Source of the DNA: Pseudomonas fluorescens
Lineage (GTDB): Bacteria > Pseudomonadota > Gammaproteobacteria > Pseudomonadales > Pseudomonadaceae
DNA: 64,000 nucleotides
Direction: 5' to 3'
NCBI RefSeq assembly: GCF_001623525.1
Contig: NZ_CP015225.1
Span: 2,480,001 to 2,544,000 of the forward strand
In this document: in pieces, positions 35,349 through 45,877 of the stretch
Layout of the letters: each line of letters starts with the position of its first letter
Position numbering within the stretch: position 1 is the first letter of the stretch
The notes under the pieces: model-generated
The model's input: only the letters and a program-made list of their open reading frames with translations
Databases searched by the model: none
Told to the model about the DNA's origin: nothing
Program-made: the position numbers and the translations under genes

Positions 35349-37583
35349 CTAACCCTCCGGCCGCAGGATCAACACCGCCAACGGCGGCAGGTTGAGCTCC
35401 AGTGACAAGGCCTGGCCATGGCTGGGCACTTCTTCGGTGGAGGCACCACCGCCATTGCCATAGTTGGAACCGGCGTAGGTGTCGGCATCGCTGTTGAGCA
35501 ATTCAACCCAGCGCCCGGCGAACGGTACGCCGACCCGATAGGCCTCGCGCGGCACTGGCGTGAAGTTGGCGACCACCAACACCGGCCGGCCCTCCTTGCT
35601 CCAACGTAGCCAGGCGTAGACGCTGTTGAGCGCATCGTCACCAATCAACCACTGGAAACCCTGGGGCGCATCATCCTGGTCATGCAGCGCCGGTTCTTCG
35701 CGATACAGACGGTTAAGATCGCTCACCAGTTTCTGCACGCCACGGTGCTCAGGGTATTGCAGCAGGTACCAGTCCAATTGCTGGTCGTGGTTCCACTCGC
35801 GCCATTGGCCGAACTCACAACCCATGAACAACAGCTTCTTGCCGGGATGGCCCCACATGAAGCTGAGGTAGGCCCTCAGGTTGGCGAATTTCTGCCAGCG
35901 GTCACCGGGCATCTTGTCGATCAGCGAGCGTTTGCCATGAACCACTTCGTCATGGGAAATCGGCAGGACGAAGCGCTCGGACCAGGCATACACCAGGCCG
36001 AAGCTCAGTTCGTTATGGTGATGGGCGCGGTACACCGGGTCTTGCTGGATGTAGTGCAACGAATCGTGCATCCAGCCCATGTTCCACTTGTAGGCGAAGC
36101 CCAGGCCGCCCTGCTGGGTGCTCTGGCTGACGCCCGGCCAAGCCGTGGATTCTTCGGCAATGACCAGCGCACCGGGGGTTTCCAAGGCCACCACATCGTT
36201 GAGGTGCCGCAAAAAATCGATGGCTTCCAGGTTTTCCCGTCCGCCATGGCGATTAGGCACCCACTCGCCGGCCTTGCGCGAATAATCGCGATACAACATC
36301 GAGGCCACGGCATCCACTCGCAGGCCATCGACGTGGAAATGCTTGAGCCAGTGCAGCGCCGACGCCAGCATGAAGCCGTGCACTTCAGTACGGCCCAGGT
36401 TGTAGATCAGCGTGTCCCAATCCTGGTGGAAGCCTTCCAGCGGGTTGCCGTATTCGTACAGCGCGGTGCCGTCGAACTGGGCCAGGCCGTGGGTGTCGGT
36501 GGGAAAATGCGCCGGCACCCAGTCGAGGATGACCCCGATACTGGCCTGGTGGCAGGCGTTGACGAATGCCGCGAAATCGTCCGGCGAACCAAAGCGTGCC
36601 GTTGGCGCGAATTGCGACAGCGGCTGATAGCCCCAGGAGCCGCCGAATGGGTGCTCCATGATCGGCATCAGCTCGATATGGGTGAAGCCCAGGTCCTTGA
36701 CATACGGGATCAGCCGCTCGGCCATTTCATGCCAGTTGTATTGCCGGGCCACCTCCCCCGCCTCGTCGATTTCGCACTGCCAGGAGCCGGCGTGCAATTC
36801 GTAGATCGACAGCGGCGCACCCGGGAGCTGCCGCTCGCGACGGTGCTGCATCCACTCGTCGTCCTGCCACTCGATCTTCAGGGGTGAGGCGACTTTCGAC
36901 GCCGTGTCGGGCGGCATCTGCGTGGCCAGGGCCACTGGGTCGGCCTTGAGCGGCAAGATGCCGTGGGCACCGAGGATCTCATACTTGTAACCCTCACCGG
37001 CACCCAGCCTCGGGATGAATATCTCCCATACGCCGGACGGATAACGGATGCGCATCGGATGCCGACGCCCGTCCCACACGTTGAAATCCCCGACCACCGA
37101 AACGCGCCGGGCATTCGGCGCCCAGACAGCGAACCGCACGCCGTCGATGCCATCGACGGTGGTCAGTTGCGCACCGAGGCAGGAACTGAGGTCGCGGTGA
37201 TTGCCCTCGCCAAACAGGTAAAGGTCCATCTCTCCCAGCAACGGACCGAAGCTGTACGGGTCTTCGGCAACTTGCTCGCCTCCGGCCCAACGAGTGCGCA
37301 GCAAGTACGCCTGGGCACGGTCGAAATGGCCGACGAACAGCCCCGGGGTTGCGGTGGGTTGCAGTTCCCCCAGTTCTTCGCCGCCATCGCGGGCCAGCAC
37401 ATGCACGCTCAGGGCACCGGGCAGATACGCGCGAATGAATTGGCCGCCGGCGTCGTCGCCATGAGGTCCCAGGATGGAAAACGGGTCGTGGTGTTCGGCG
37501 CGCACCAGCGCGTCGATGTCATGGGGCGCCGGCAGCAACGACTCTTTGGCCTGCCCCTGTGGTTCTTTGTTCGAGACACTCAT
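35349..37583 (-). CDS. glgB: 1,4-alpha-glucan branching enzyme
   Basis: 744-residue GH13 branching enzyme (EC 2.4.1.18). N-terminal CBM48 modules ([32 protein letters not shown]) and a catalytic barrel with nucleophile Asp in [12 protein letters not shown], acid Glu in [10 protein letters not shown] and conserved [12 protein letters not shown] 37583 has GGAGAG six bases upstream. It lies 11 bp after treS on the same strand. With GlgE it should build branched alpha-glucan from maltose-1-phosphate. Confidence 0.96.
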   Translation of the reverse strand: MSVSNKEPQGQAKESLLPAPHDIDALVRAEHHDPFSILGPHGDDAGGQFIRAYLPGALSVHVLARDGGEELGELQPTATPGLFVGHFDRAQAYLLRTRWAGGEQVAEDPYSFGPLLGEMDLYLFGEGNHRDLSSCLGAQLTTVDGIDGVRFAVWAPNARRVSVVGDFNVWDGRRHPMRIRYPSGVWEIFIPRLGAGEGYKYEILGAHGILPLKADPVALATQMPPDTASKVASPLKIEWQDDEWMQHRRERQLPGAPLSIYELHAGSWQCEIDEAGEVARQYNWHEMAERLIPYVKDLGFTHIELMPIMEHPFGGSWGYQPLSQFAPTARFGSPDDFAAFVNACHQASIGVILDWVPAHFPTDTHGLAQFDGTALYEYGNPLEGFHQDWDTLIYNLGRTEVHGFMLASALHWLKHFHVDGLRVDAVASMLYRDYSRKAGEWVPNRHGGRENLEAIDFLRHLNDVVALETPGALVIAEESTAWPGVSQSTQQGGLGFAYKWNMGWMHDSLHYIQQDPVYRAHHHNELSFGLVYAWSERFVLPISHDEVVHGKRSLIDKMPGDRWQKFANLRAYLSFMWGHPGKKLLFMGCEFGQWREWNHDQQLDWYLLQYPEHRGVQKLVSDLNRLYREEPALHDQDDAPQGFQWLIGDDALNSVYAWLRWSKEGRPVLVVANFTPVPREAYRVGVPFAGRWVELLNSDADTYAGSNYGNGGGASTEEVPSHGQALSLELNLPPLAVLILRPEG

Positions 37584-37594
37584 GATTCTCTCCA

Positions 37595-40500
37595 CTAAAT
37601 CGGTCCGGCTACGTCGGAAAAGGGTTGCAGCCCACTCAATAACCCGACCAGACCGTGCAACGGCACGGGCAGCCAGGTGGGGCGATTCTCGGCCTCATAG
37701 GCCACTTCATAGGCCGCCTTCTCCAGGCCGAACAACGCCAGTGCGGCGTCTTCGCCTTCAGCATCCTTCCACTCATGGGCAAGACTAGCTGCCGCCAGCC
37801 GATATGCCTCGACAAATGCCTGGCGAGCCTCTTTCAGATAACGATCAGCGACCCGTTGCCGCGCCGCATCGGCATCAGCCGTGCTGTCGACGGTGTGCAA
37901 GTGAATCGCCATGGCCGCGGCATAATCGAAGGAACGCAACACGCCACTGACGTCCTTATAAGGGCTGTGCTTGCCCCGTCGTTCATGCAATGGCCGCGCC
38001 GGCTCACCTTCAAAGTCGATCAGGTAGGCGTCGCCCTTGATCACCAGTACCTGCCCCAGGTGCAGGTCGCCATGGACGCGAATGCGCAAGCCTCCTTCAG
38101 CCTTGCCGGCCAGTGCTTGGACATGGGCCAGGACGGTTTTCTTGTGCTCCAGCAAACGTGCGACCATGGCCTGGTCCGCCGGGTTCAATTGGCCTTGGTT
38201 CTGCTTGAGCAGGCGCAAGGCGTTTTCCACTTGCGCAGCCACGTCCTTGCCAATGGCCTGGGCTTGCTTGGCGTTGGTGGCCTGCGGCGCGAAGTCCGGA
38301 TCGTCAGTGGCTTGGGCCAATACCTGGTGCATTTCCCCCAGGCGCTGGCCGAGCATGCCGGCGAAATCCTTCAGTTCACCCAGGGCGTTGTAATGCTGCT
38401 CCTGCTCGGACACCGCGTCCGCCAGCTCATCGCGCAGGGCGCGTTCGAGGTTGTTCTGGGTCCATTCCCAGGCATCGCCCTGATTGCTCAAGTAGCCCTG
38501 GGCGATCATCAGCAGCGCATCTTCACCCTGGGCGTCGCGGCGAACCACCGAACCCAACAGCGGTGAAATGTTGCCGAAACCGGCAGCAGTCAGGTAGGCG
38601 CTCATTTCCAGTTCCGGGTGCACACCCGAGGCGACCTTGCGAATCAGCTTGAGCACGAGGCTGCTGCCCACCACCACCGAACTGTTGGACTGTTCGGCGG
38701 ACAAGTAACGTACCTCTGGTTCGTCTCCCAGGTTCAGCGCGGCCAGGCCTTCGGTGGGCTCGAAGCGCAACTCACCTTCGGCGAACGGCAGCACGGTGGC
38801 GGCCTGCATGCTGTGCAGCACGGCTCGCACGAAGCTTTCCAGGCTGAATGCATCGGTGATCAGGCCCACCTGACGCACCCGACGTACCCGCGACAACGCC
38901 AGTTGCTGCGGCAACGCCGCACCGACCTGGTCTTCGGCGAGCAGGCCGAACGGCAGCTGATAACGCAGGGTCTGACCGCCACTGGTGACATCGATTTCGC
39001 TGAGCAGCACCGGGTGCTGCGGGTCACCAAAGCGCACGCCATAGACAATCTCGACCTTCTCGATCGCACTGTCCTTGCCGGCGAACCAGCGCCGGTTCTG
39101 CAGCCAGCTCGGCAGGATAGTTTGCTCCAGCGTGGTGCGCGATGGCGCTTCGAGCAATTCTTCCAGGCGCTTTTTCAGCACCAGGGTGGTGAAGTCCGGC
39201 AAGCTCTGGGCCGGTTCCACGTGCCAGCTCGGCATCTGGTTCTCTGTTGCCAGGGCGAACCAATAGAAGCCGTACGGCGCCAGGGTCAGCAGGAAGTTCA
39301 ACTGGCCGATGGGTGGGAAGGCGTTGCCGCCGAGCATCTCCACCGGGACCATGCCGGCGTAGGTCGACAGATCCAGTTCAGCAGCCTGGGCGCTGCGAGA
39401 CACGTTGGCCACGCAGAGGATGATTTCGTGCTTGCCGTCAGGCCCGGTGTATTCGCGGGTATAGGCCAGGATCCGGCGGTTGCTCGGCGAGAGCATCTTC
39501 AACGTGCCACGGCCGAAGGCCTTGGACTGCTTGCGCACCGCCAGCATCCGCCGCGTCCAGTTGAGCAGCGAGTGCGGATCGCCCGCCTGGGTCTCGACGT
39601 TGACCGACTGGTAGCCGTACTGCGGGTCCATGATCGGTGGCAGCACCAGGCTGGCCGGGTCGGCGCGGGAGAAACCGCCATTGCGGTCGATGGACCACTG
39701 CATCGGCGTACGCACGCCATCACGGTCGCCCAAGTAGATGTTGTCGCCCATGCCGATTTCATCGCCGTAGTACAGCGTCGGCGTGCCGGGCATCGACAGC
39801 AGCAGGCTGTTGAGCAACTCGACGCGACGACGATCGCGCTCCACCAACGGCGCCAGGCGCCGACGAATGCCCAGGTTGATACGCGCCCGACGGTCGGCGG
39901 CGTAGTAGTTCCACAGGTAGTCACGCTCCTTGTCGGTGACCATCTCCAGAGTCAACTCATCGTGGTTGCGCAGGAAAATCGCCCACTGGCAATTGGCGGG
40001 GATCTCCGGGGTCTGACGCAGGATATCGGTGATAGGGAAACGATCTTCCTGGGCCAATGCCATGTACATGCGTGGCATCAGCGGGAAGTGGAAAGCCATG
40101 TGGCATTCGTCACCGTTCATCCCCTGGGCGTCGACATCGCCGAAGTACAACTGGGTGTCTTCCGGCCACTGGTTGGCTTCGGCCAGCAACATGCGGTCGG
40201 GGTAGTTGGCGTCGATCTCGGCGCGGATCAACTTCAGGACGTCATGGGTCTCGGGCAGGTTTTCATTGTTGGTGCCGTCGCGCTCGATCAAGTACGGGAT
40301 GGCGTCCAGGCGCAGGCCGTCGATGCCCATGTCCAGCCAGTAGCGCATCACCGACAACACGGCCTTGATGACCTGCGGGTTATCGAAGTTGAGGTCGGGC
40401 TGGTGGGAATAGAAGCGGTGCCAGAAATACTGGCCCGCCACCGGGTCCCAGGTCCAGTTGGACTTCTCGGTGTCGAGGAAAATGATTCGCGTGCCGTCGT

Positions 40501-40939
40501 ATTTGTGGTCGTCATCGGACCAGACGTAAAAGTCCCGCGCCTTCGAACCCGGCTTGGCCTTGCGCGCACGCTGGAACCAGGGGTGCTGGTCCGAGGTGTG
40601 GTTGATGACCAGCTCGGTGATTACCCGCAGGTTGCGCTTATGGGCTTCGGCAATGAACCGCCGCGCATCGGCCATAGTGCCGTAGTCGGCGCTGACGCCA
40701 CGGTATTCGGCAATGTCGTAGCCGTCATCGCGCCTGGGCGAAGGATAGAACGGCAGCAGCCAGATGGTGTTGACGCCCAGGTCGGCGATGTAATCGAGCT
40801 TTTCGATCAGGCCGGGAAAGTCACCGATCCCGTCGTTATTGGAGTCGAAATAGGATTTTACGTGGACCTGGTAAATCACCGCATCCTTGTACCAGAGCGG
40901 ATCTTTGATGAAGGTGGCAGACCGGGGTTTCTTCGCCAT
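37595..40939 (-). CDS. treS: Trehalose synthase-maltokinase fusion (TreS-Pep2)
   Basis: 1114-residue bifunctional enzyme. Residues ~1-550 form a GH13 trehalose synthase (maltose-trehalose interconversion) with nucleophile Asp in [10 protein letters not shown], acid Glu in [10 protein letters not shown] and [12 protein letters not shown]. Residues ~580-1114 form a maltokinase with VLKLIRK and a kinase-like [13 protein letters not shown] and [12 protein letters not shown]. The fused protein can turn trehalose to maltose and then to maltose-1-phosphate for GlgE. ATG 40939 has AGGAG. Fusion is the usual form in pseudomonads. Confidence 0.96.
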   Translation of the reverse strand: MAKKPRSATFIKDPLWYKDAVIYQVHVKSYFDSNNDGIGDFPGLIEKLDYIADLGVNTIWLLPFYPSPRRDDGYDIAEYRGVSADYGTMADARRFIAEAHKRNLRVITELVINHTSDQHPWFQRARKAKPGSKARDFYVWSDDDHKYDGTRIIFLDTEKSNWTWDPVAGQYFWHRFYSHQPDLNFDNPQVIKAVLSVMRYWLDMGIDGLRLDAIPYLIERDGTNNENLPETHDVLKLIRAEIDANYPDRMLLAEANQWPEDTQLYFGDVDAQGMNGDECHMAFHFPLMPRMYMALAQEDRFPITDILRQTPEIPANCQWAIFLRNHDELTLEMVTDKERDYLWNYYAADRRARINLGIRRRLAPLVERDRRRVELLNSLLLSMPGTPTLYYGDEIGMGDNIYLGDRDGVRTPMQWSIDRNGGFSRADPASLVLPPIMDPQYGYQSVNVETQAGDPHSLLNWTRRMLAVRKQSKAFGRGTLKMLSPSNRRILAYTREYTGPDGKHEIILCVANVSRSAQAAELDLSTYAGMVPVEMLGGNAFPPIGQLNFLLTLAPYGFYWFALATENQMPSWHVEPAQSLPDFTTLVLKKRLEELLEAPSRTTLEQTILPSWLQNRRWFAGKDSAIEKVEIVYGVRFGDPQHPVLLSEIDVTSGGQTLRYQLPFGLLAEDQVGAALPQQLALSRVRRVRQVGLITDAFSLESFVRAVLHSMQAATVLPFAEGELRFEPTEGLAALNLGDEPEVRYLSAEQSNSSVVVGSSLVLKLIRKVASGVHPELEMSAYLTAAGFGNISPLLGSVVRRDAQGEDALLMIAQGYLSNQGDAWEWTQNNLERALRDELADAVSEQEQHYNALGELKDFAGMLGQRLGEMHQVLAQATDDPDFAPQATNAKQAQAIGKDVAAQVENALRLLKQNQGQLNPADQAMVARLLEHKKTVLAHVQALAGKAEGGLRIRVHGDLHLGQVLVIKGDAYLIDFEGEPARPLHERRGKHSPYKDVSGVLRSFDYAAAMAIHLHTVDSTADADAARQRVADRYLKEARQAFVEAYRLAAASLAHEWKDAEGEDAALALFGLEKAAYEVAYEAENRPTWLPVPLHGLVGLLSGLQPFSDVAGPI

Positions 40940-41033
40940 TTGCAACTCCTGATGAATTCAATAAAGCCGCTGGAGCAGGCTTGTGAGGTCTATGTGGCAA
41001 GGGCGCTGTGCAGGAAGCTGTTGTGTGGCGAGG

Positions 41034-41119
41034 GAGCTTGCTCCCGCTTGAGTGCGCAGCACTCATCGCTTTTTTGGGGCCGCTGCGCGACCCAGCGGGA
41101 GCAAGCTCCCTCGCCACAC
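41034..41119. repeat. REP doublet (REPIN), family 1
   Basis: Inverted pair inside the ~225-bp gap between glgE and treS. Since the genes are on one strand, this hairpin could modulate relative transcript levels within the operon. Confidence 0.87.
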
Positions 41120-41163
41120 AACAGCTCACTCGACACAACAGCGCTTTCTCGGCATCGCGCCTG

Positions 41164-43161
41164 TCACGCCACGCTGATCCGCCAGATTCCAAAGGGCTGG
41201 TAAGCCGGGTCAATGCGCATGAACTGGTACTTGCCATACCAGCTCCAGCGATGGCCATTCATCAGATCCTCGCCCTGGGTCTGGGCGTCGTCGGGCAGGC
41301 CCATCTCCCACAGCGGCAACTCAAAACTGGCTTCCTGCGGGTTGTGCGGATCAAGACTCACCGCCACCAGAATGAAGTTGCTGCCGTCGGCGGTGCGCTT
41401 GCCGAAGTACAGGATGTTGTCATTCCAGGCGTTGTAGACCTTCAGGCCCAAGTGCGTATGCAACGCAGGGTTCTGTCGACGGATACGATTGAGCTGGGCG
41501 ATCTCGGCAATGATGTTGCCCGGCGCGGTGAAGTCTCGGGGGCGGATCTCGTATTTCTCCGAATCGAGGTATTCCTCCTTGCCCGGCACCGGTGCCGACT
41601 CACACAGCTCGAAGCCCGAATACATGCCCCACAGGCCTGAGCCCATGGTTGCCAGGGCCGCGCGGATCAAAAAACCGGCGCGCCCCGACTCATGGAGAAA
41701 GGCCGGGTTGATGTCTGGCGTGTTGACGAAAAAATTCGGCCGGTAGCATTCACGCCACGGCGATTCATTGAGCTCACTGAAGTAGGTCGCCAGCTCAGCC
41801 TTGGTGTTGCGCCAGGTGAAATAGGTGTAGCTCTGGGAATAACCGACCTTGCCCAGCCGCGCCATCATGGCCGGCGTGGTGAACGCTTCAGCCAGGAAGA
41901 TCACTTCAGGGTATTGCGCCCGCACATCGGCGATCAGCCATTGCCAGAACGGCAGCGGCTTGGTGTGAGGGTTGTCGACGCGGAATATCTTCACGCCTTC
42001 CTTGACCCAGCCCACCACGATGTCCCGCAGCTCCGTCCACAGGCTGGGAATCGCATCGGCCGCGTAGAAATCGACGTTGACGATGTCCTGGTATTTCTTC
42101 GGCGGGTTTTCCGCATATTTGATCGTGCCGTCCGGCCGCCAGCTGAACCAGCCCGGGTGCTGCTTGAGCCAGGGGTGATCCTGGGAACACTGGATCGCGA
42201 AGTCCAGGGCGATCTCCAGGCCGTGGTCAGCGGCCGCCGCCACCAGGCGCCGGAAGTCCTCGCGGCTACCCAATTGCGGGTGAATAGCCTCGTGCCCACC
42301 CTCCTCGCTGCCAATGGCATACGGGCTGCCCGGGTCGTCGGGACCGGCGGTGAGGGAATTGTTCGGGCCTTTGCGGAAACTGCGACCGATGGGGTGGATC
42401 GGCGGGAAGTACAGCACGTCGAAGCCCATGTCCTGAATCACCGCCAGGCGCGAGTGCACGTCGTTGAAGGTGCCATGGCGCGCAGAATCGTCGGTGATCG
42501 AGCGGGGAAACAGCTCATACCAGCTGGCAAACTCAGACAGCTTGCGCTCCACATCCAGCGGATACTCGGCGCTGATGCTCAAGTACGGGCGATGATCGGC
42601 CCGGGACATCAGATCGGCACTGCGCGGTGCCAGGAACAGCGCCACCTGCTCGGTCGGCAACAGACCGGAGAGCTGGTGGTGCAGGGCCGCCAGTTGCTCG
42701 CTCAGCTCCCCTGTGCTGCGCTCGACGGCCATTTGCACTTGATTGCGTCCTTCCTGCAGCTCCAGGCTGATCGGCACCCCCGCACCGAATTTTTTCTCCA
42801 GTTCGTAGCGGAAACTGGCGAACTGATCGATCCAGGCCTCGATGCAGAAGACATAGCGACCTTGCTCCGGCACATTGAACTGCCCGCGCCAGCCGTTGTT
42901 GCCCAGGTCGCTCATGACCTCGCTGTTCCACACTTCGTCCTGCAGCGCACGCCAGCGAATGCGCACGGCCAGCTTGTCATGACCATCGGCGAAGACTTTG
43001 CTGGTCACTGTCACGTCCTGCCCAGCCACGGCCTTGGCGGCGAATTGTCCGCCGTCGATCACCGGCATGGTGTTTTCAATAGCGATACGCGGCAACAGCA
43101 AGGCTTGAGACAGCGGCAAATGCGGGTTGTAGGCCAGTTCAGTCGGGTGTTCGGCAGTCAT
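41164..43161 (-). CDS. glgE: Alpha-1,4-glucan:maltose-1-phosphate maltosyltransferase
   Basis: 665-residue GH13_3 enzyme (EC 2.4.99.16) that adds maltosyl units from maltose-1-phosphate to alpha-glucan. N-terminal immunoglobulin-like and helical-bundle domains precede the barrel; nucleophile Asp in KIFRVDNPHTKP and acid Glu in VIFLAEAFTTP are present. Length and motifs match the family. First gene of the glgE-treS-glgB set. The leading ATG 43161 follows an AGGAGCG ribosome site. In pseudomonads this pathway is linked to desiccation and osmotic stress. Confidence 0.96.
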   Translation of the reverse strand: MTAEHPTELAYNPHLPLSQALLLPRIAIENTMPVIDGGQFAAKAVAGQDVTVTSKVFADGHDKLAVRIRWRALQDEVWNSEVMSDLGNNGWRGQFNVPEQGRYVFCIEAWIDQFASFRYELEKKFGAGVPISLELQEGRNQVQMAVERSTGELSEQLAALHHQLSGLLPTEQVALFLAPRSADLMSRADHRPYLSISAEYPLDVERKLSEFASWYELFPRSITDDSARHGTFNDVHSRLAVIQDMGFDVLYFPPIHPIGRSFRKGPNNSLTAGPDDPGSPYAIGSEEGGHEAIHPQLGSREDFRRLVAAAADHGLEIALDFAIQCSQDHPWLKQHPGWFSWRPDGTIKYAENPPKKYQDIVNVDFYAADAIPSLWTELRDIVVGWVKEGVKIFRVDNPHTKPLPFWQWLIADVRAQYPEVIFLAEAFTTPAMMARLGKVGYSQSYTYFTWRNTKAELATYFSELNESPWRECYRPNFFVNTPDINPAFLHESGRAGFLIRAALATMGSGLWGMYSGFELCESAPVPGKEEYLDSEKYEIRPRDFTAPGNIIAEIAQLNRIRRQNPALHTHLGLKVYNAWNDNILYFGKRTADGSNFILVAVSLDPHNPQEASFELPLWEMGLPDDAQTQGEDLMNGHRWSWYGKYQFMRIDPAYQPFGIWRISVA

Positions 43162-43372
43162 CGAGCATCGCTCCTTTTACGCCCCATGGACGCGCTTGTG
43201 GCGGTAAAGGCCCAACGGGTCCCTGAAAAAACTCACTTAAACTCCGAACCGAATCAACGACTAAAAGTTCAGAGGGATTTGCCCCTGTGCATCCCGGGGA
43301 TCAAAGCCGGTGCAAGGAGGTCAACAACAATAAGCACGACTCAAGCCATGTGCGTCACGGAGACCCGTCCAG

Positions 43373-43537
43373 ATGAATATTCCCATCCCGGCCGAAACAC
43401 CCGATCCGAACATCGATGATCCCACCTTGCCACCACCCGGCCCTGATCCCGAGCCTATTCCAGAGAAAGACCCGCCACTCGCCCCACAACCGCCGCTGGG
43501 TGACCCGCCGAGCGAGGCACCGCCGGAGCGGGTTTGA
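43373..43537 (+). CDS. Small proline-rich protein
   Basis: 54-residue acidic peptide starting MNIPIPAETPDPNIDDPTLP; roughly 40% Pro with many Asp/Glu. CACGGAGACC lies upstream as ribosome site. No signal peptide or domain. The opposite strand reads as a Gly/Ser-rich frame but is a shadow. Divergent from glgE. Function unknown. Confidence 0.55.
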   Translation: MNIPIPAETPDPNIDDPTLPPPGPDPEPIPEKDPPLAPQPPLGDPPSEAPPERV

Positions 43538-43940
43538 TTCAAGCGTAGTTGTTCGAGAGGTGACGGGCGTCAGCGTTCTGCTCTAGAGCGGAATGACCGT
43601 TCGTCGCCTAGCGGAAAATAAAAAGCAGAAATAGACTGTGTCAAGAGTAGGAAACTTCCCACCTGAAGAATATTTAATCGTCATCTACGTCTAGGTATAT
43701 GACCCGCGTAATTATTTGTCCTGCATAAGATTTTTTATCCCGTCGCCTACGCATTTCTTCCTTCCTCCACTAACGCCACCTATTAGCGAAAAAAAACGCA
43801 TCAGAACTTTCTCTTTGGCGTGAAAGACGCTTCCTACGCCTCAAAAAAAACGTGATTGCCAACTTATCTAATCCTCGCTAAAAATTAAGTCGCCGGCAAA
43901 GCTGCACGGCAAACTTACTCAAGGAAAGAGGAATTTAAAT
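43538..43940 (+). promoter_or_regulatory. AT-rich upstream region and promoter of the microcin-like cluster
   Basis: About 400 bp, visibly AT-richer than the flanks, with no gene. A sigma70-like promoter is possible: TTGCCA at 43856-43861, 17-bp spacer, TAAAAA at 43879-43884, giving a ~50-nt leader before the precursor gene. Short repeated pieces (CGCCTA, CTACGC) occur between 43600 and 43840 and may be regulator sites. The GC change begins near 43610. Confidence 0.45.
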
Positions 43941-44159
43941 ATGAAGCCGAACAACAAACCCGAGAAATTAGGTGAAGTAATATTTTTATTCACAGACGAC
44001 TTCGGTAACACACCATATACGCCGACTGTAGGAGGATCAGGTAGCGCAGGTGGTTGCGGGGGAAGCGGCGGATGCGGCGGTGGTGGTGGATGTAAAGGTG
44101 GCAGCGGAGGGAGTGGGGGCTGTGGGGGCAATTCAGCAACACAATCCGGCAACCACTAA
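43941..44159 (+). CDS. Microcin-B17-like precursor peptide
   Basis: 72-residue peptide with a ~30-residue leader (MKPNNKPEKLGEVIFLFTDD...) and a Gly/Cys/Ser-rich core. Cys39, Cys45, Cys51 and Cys61 are each preceded by Gly, and Ser33, 35, 42, 55, 58, 65 and 69 and Thr67 lie nearby. This is the layout of McbA, whose Cys and Ser are turned into thiazoles and oxazoles. Unlike McbA there is no adjacent Ser-Cys or Cys-Ser pair, so fused bis-heterocycles cannot form. AGAGGAATTTAA precedes the ATG. The next gene is McbB-like, which supports the call. Leader cleavage (TldD/E in E. coli) would use host proteins not seen here. Confidence 0.88.
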   Translation: MKPNNKPEKLGEVIFLFTDDFGNTPYTPTVGGSGSAGGCGGSGGCGGGGGCKGGSGGSGGCGGNSATQSGNH

Positions 44160-44177
44160 TAACAACCAATAATAACG

Positions 44178-44214
44178 CGGGCCTTTCGAATAATCTCAAT
44201 TATCGAAAGGCCCG
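44178..44214 (+). terminator. Hairpin between precursor and modification genes
   Basis: Arms CGGGCCTTTCGA(A)TAAT and ATTATCGAAAGGCCCG pair with one bulged base around CTCA. No T-run follows. Probably a partial terminator or 3' stabiliser that gives more precursor than enzyme mRNA. Confidence 0.7.
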
Positions 44215-44228
44215 ACCGAGAACTCGCC

Positions 44229-45086
44229 ATGAAATTAAGCATATCCAACTACGAATTACTAAATTTCGAGAATGCCAACGCCATCGTCTCGGAAAAAGGA
44301 ATCGCACGCATTGACTCCCCAGCGATGCTGAAGCTGCTTAAAGAGCTAAAATCAGTTGAGTGCATTACCAAAAGCGATCTTAACGAACTATTCGCAAACA
44401 ACAATCTCGAACCAACAAATGCATATAACTTCCTGACCTCCGCCATACATATCAACACAGCAAAAGACATCAACTACTTCAAGAGCACATTGATCGCGCA
44501 CGACTGGAAAAAAACATCAAACTTAGAAGAAATTCTATCTCGCGAAATCGAACACCTGAGCACTTGCAGCCTGGAGGATCTGGATCTCTATACGCCCCAC
44601 AAAGAAGAACGCTACATCATTATATTATGTTCAAAGTATAACTATACGGAGATAAAAAACCTTTATTTCTCTAGCGCAAGAAAATGGCCAAAATCGGCAA
44701 TAAGTGTTTGTTATGGCAGCTCCGACCTTTTTCACATCAGTCAACCATATATTCCGGAAATAGGTAATCCATGTCATTTCTGCACCATCGATAAATTGAT
44801 CAGCAACGAAACCCACTCACCTTCAGTCAATACCTGGTCAAAGCTGCTTAATTTTTGCAAAGGCAAAAATATCAATTTACCCAACACAAAACCAACCCTC
44901 CTCCAAGAATCATTAATACTAGGAGCGATCGCAAGGGTAAGCCGACTCGTTTCGGGGACAACGACCTCCCAGAAATATCAAGATAATATTTTTCAAACAA
45001 CAACGATAAACCTTAGCAATGGCCATATCAGTCAAGCCTCAGCAACGCATTGGTATTTGTGCGACTGCCTGGGTGCTAAAAAATGA
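44229..45086 (+). CDS. McbB-like cyclodehydratase partner / leader-binding protein
   Basis: 285-residue protein resembling McbB, the E1-like leader-binding subunit of the microcin B17 synthetase. Four cysteines in two pairs, CHFC (182, 185) and CDC (278, 280), match the structural zinc site of this family. The sequence is divergent and AT-rich codons are frequent (ATA, AGA), so the call rests on zinc cysteines, size and position directly after the precursor and before McbC- and YcaO-like genes. Its stop overlaps the next start (ATGA). Should present the leader to the YcaO enzyme. Confidence 0.8.
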   Translation: MKLSISNYELLNFENANAIVSEKGIARIDSPAMLKLLKELKSVECITKSDLNELFANNNLEPTNAYNFLTSAIHINTAKDINYFKSTLIAHDWKKTSNLEEILSREIEHLSTCSLEDLDLYTPHKEERYIIILCSKYNYTEIKNLYFSSARKWPKSAISVCYGSSDLFHISQPYIPEIGNPCHFCTIDKLISNETHSPSVNTWSKLLNFCKGKNINLPNTKPTLLQESLILGAIARVSRLVSGTTTSQKYQDNIFQTTTINLSNGHISQASATHWYLCDCLGAKK

Positions 45087-45877
45087 AGCATATACCTCAC
45101 GATTATTACCTTCGTTTTCTAGACCCTTTTGTTCACGATGACGTGCTGTCCTTTCATACAAAAGGCAACTATACAATCCATCCAGCCACCCAACAATCAA
45201 CCAATCTCCATTTCCTCACAGAACAACAACTGGAAACTTTAACTGGAAATGAGTTAAAGCTTTACCCGGACATCAGCATTGAAATTCAAATGAACCCGCA
45301 CCCTGATATTGACCCAGCGCTAATAAGAAATGAGTCAGAAACTCTATTTAATGAGACCGAGATTGATTTCAGCACCATTGAAAAACTCGTCACGCCGTTA
45401 ACGAGACTAAAAGCCAATGAAAGCAAACGGGGCTACCCAAGCGGTGGAGCATTATACCCTGTCGAGATTTTTATCTGCTCGCTTGCGCGAGACGATAAAA
45501 CATGGCCCTGCAAAGAAAAAGTCCTACACCTCTTGCCAAAATCAAAGACATATGAAGTCGTTTTAGGCACAGAGAACGTAGACGAACTCCGAACGGCCAT
45601 TCTGCCAGAGAGTAGCGACATTGGTTATCCGAGCCTAGCGCTGATATATACTGCCTATCTACCAAAAGCTTTATTCAAGTATCGATATCGCGGCTACCGC
45701 CTGGCAACTATGGAGGTGGGATCAATTTACATGCTAATAGAACTTAGCGCCAAATCCCTGAACTTACGTTGTCGTCCTTGGTCGGCATACACCGACACGA
45801 TGGTTTGCAAGGCACTCAAACTTAATCCTGCACTCTTTGTTCCAATGTGCGTGCACTATATAGGGAGGCAGGGATGA
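45083..45877 (+). CDS. McbC-like FMN-dependent azoline dehydrogenase
   Basis: 264-residue SagB/McbC-type nitroreductase-fold oxidase that would turn azolines into aromatic azoles. KRGYPSGGALYPVEIF (115-130) is the conserved FMN-site segment, and K199-Y200 in LFKYRYRGYR match the catalytic Lys-Tyr of McbC. ATMEVGSIYMLIELSAKSLN is also typical. Translationally coupled to both neighbours by ATGA overlaps. Confident on fold; substrate inferred from the cluster. Confidence 0.88.
   Translation: MKHIPHDYYLRFLDPFVHDDVLSFHTKGNYTIHPATQQSTNLHFLTEQQLETLTGNELKLYPDISIEIQMNPHPDIDPALIRNESETLFNETEIDFSTIEKLVTPLTRLKANESKRGYPSGGALYPVEIFICSLARDDKTWPCKEKVLHLLPKSKTYEVVLGTENVDELRTAILPESSDIGYPSLALIYTAYLPKALFKYRYRGYRLATMEVGSIYMLIELSAKSLNLRCRPWSAYTDTMVCKALKLNPALFVPMCVHYIGRQG

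Noticed and set aside
38618..41203. 861-codon plus-strand open frame antisense to treS
   Set aside because: GC-rich third-position shadow; the minus strand encodes a motif-complete TreS-maltokinase.
43321..43542. Minus-strand Gly/Ser/Cys-rich 73-residue frame near the microcin island, tempting as a second precursor
   Set aside because: It is the exact antisense of a proline-rich gene with its own ribosome site; Pro codons read as Gly on the other strand. No ribosome site precedes it.
43919..44152. Minus-strand proline-rich frame opposite the microcin precursor
   Set aside because: Shadow of the glycine-rich core of the real precursor gene.
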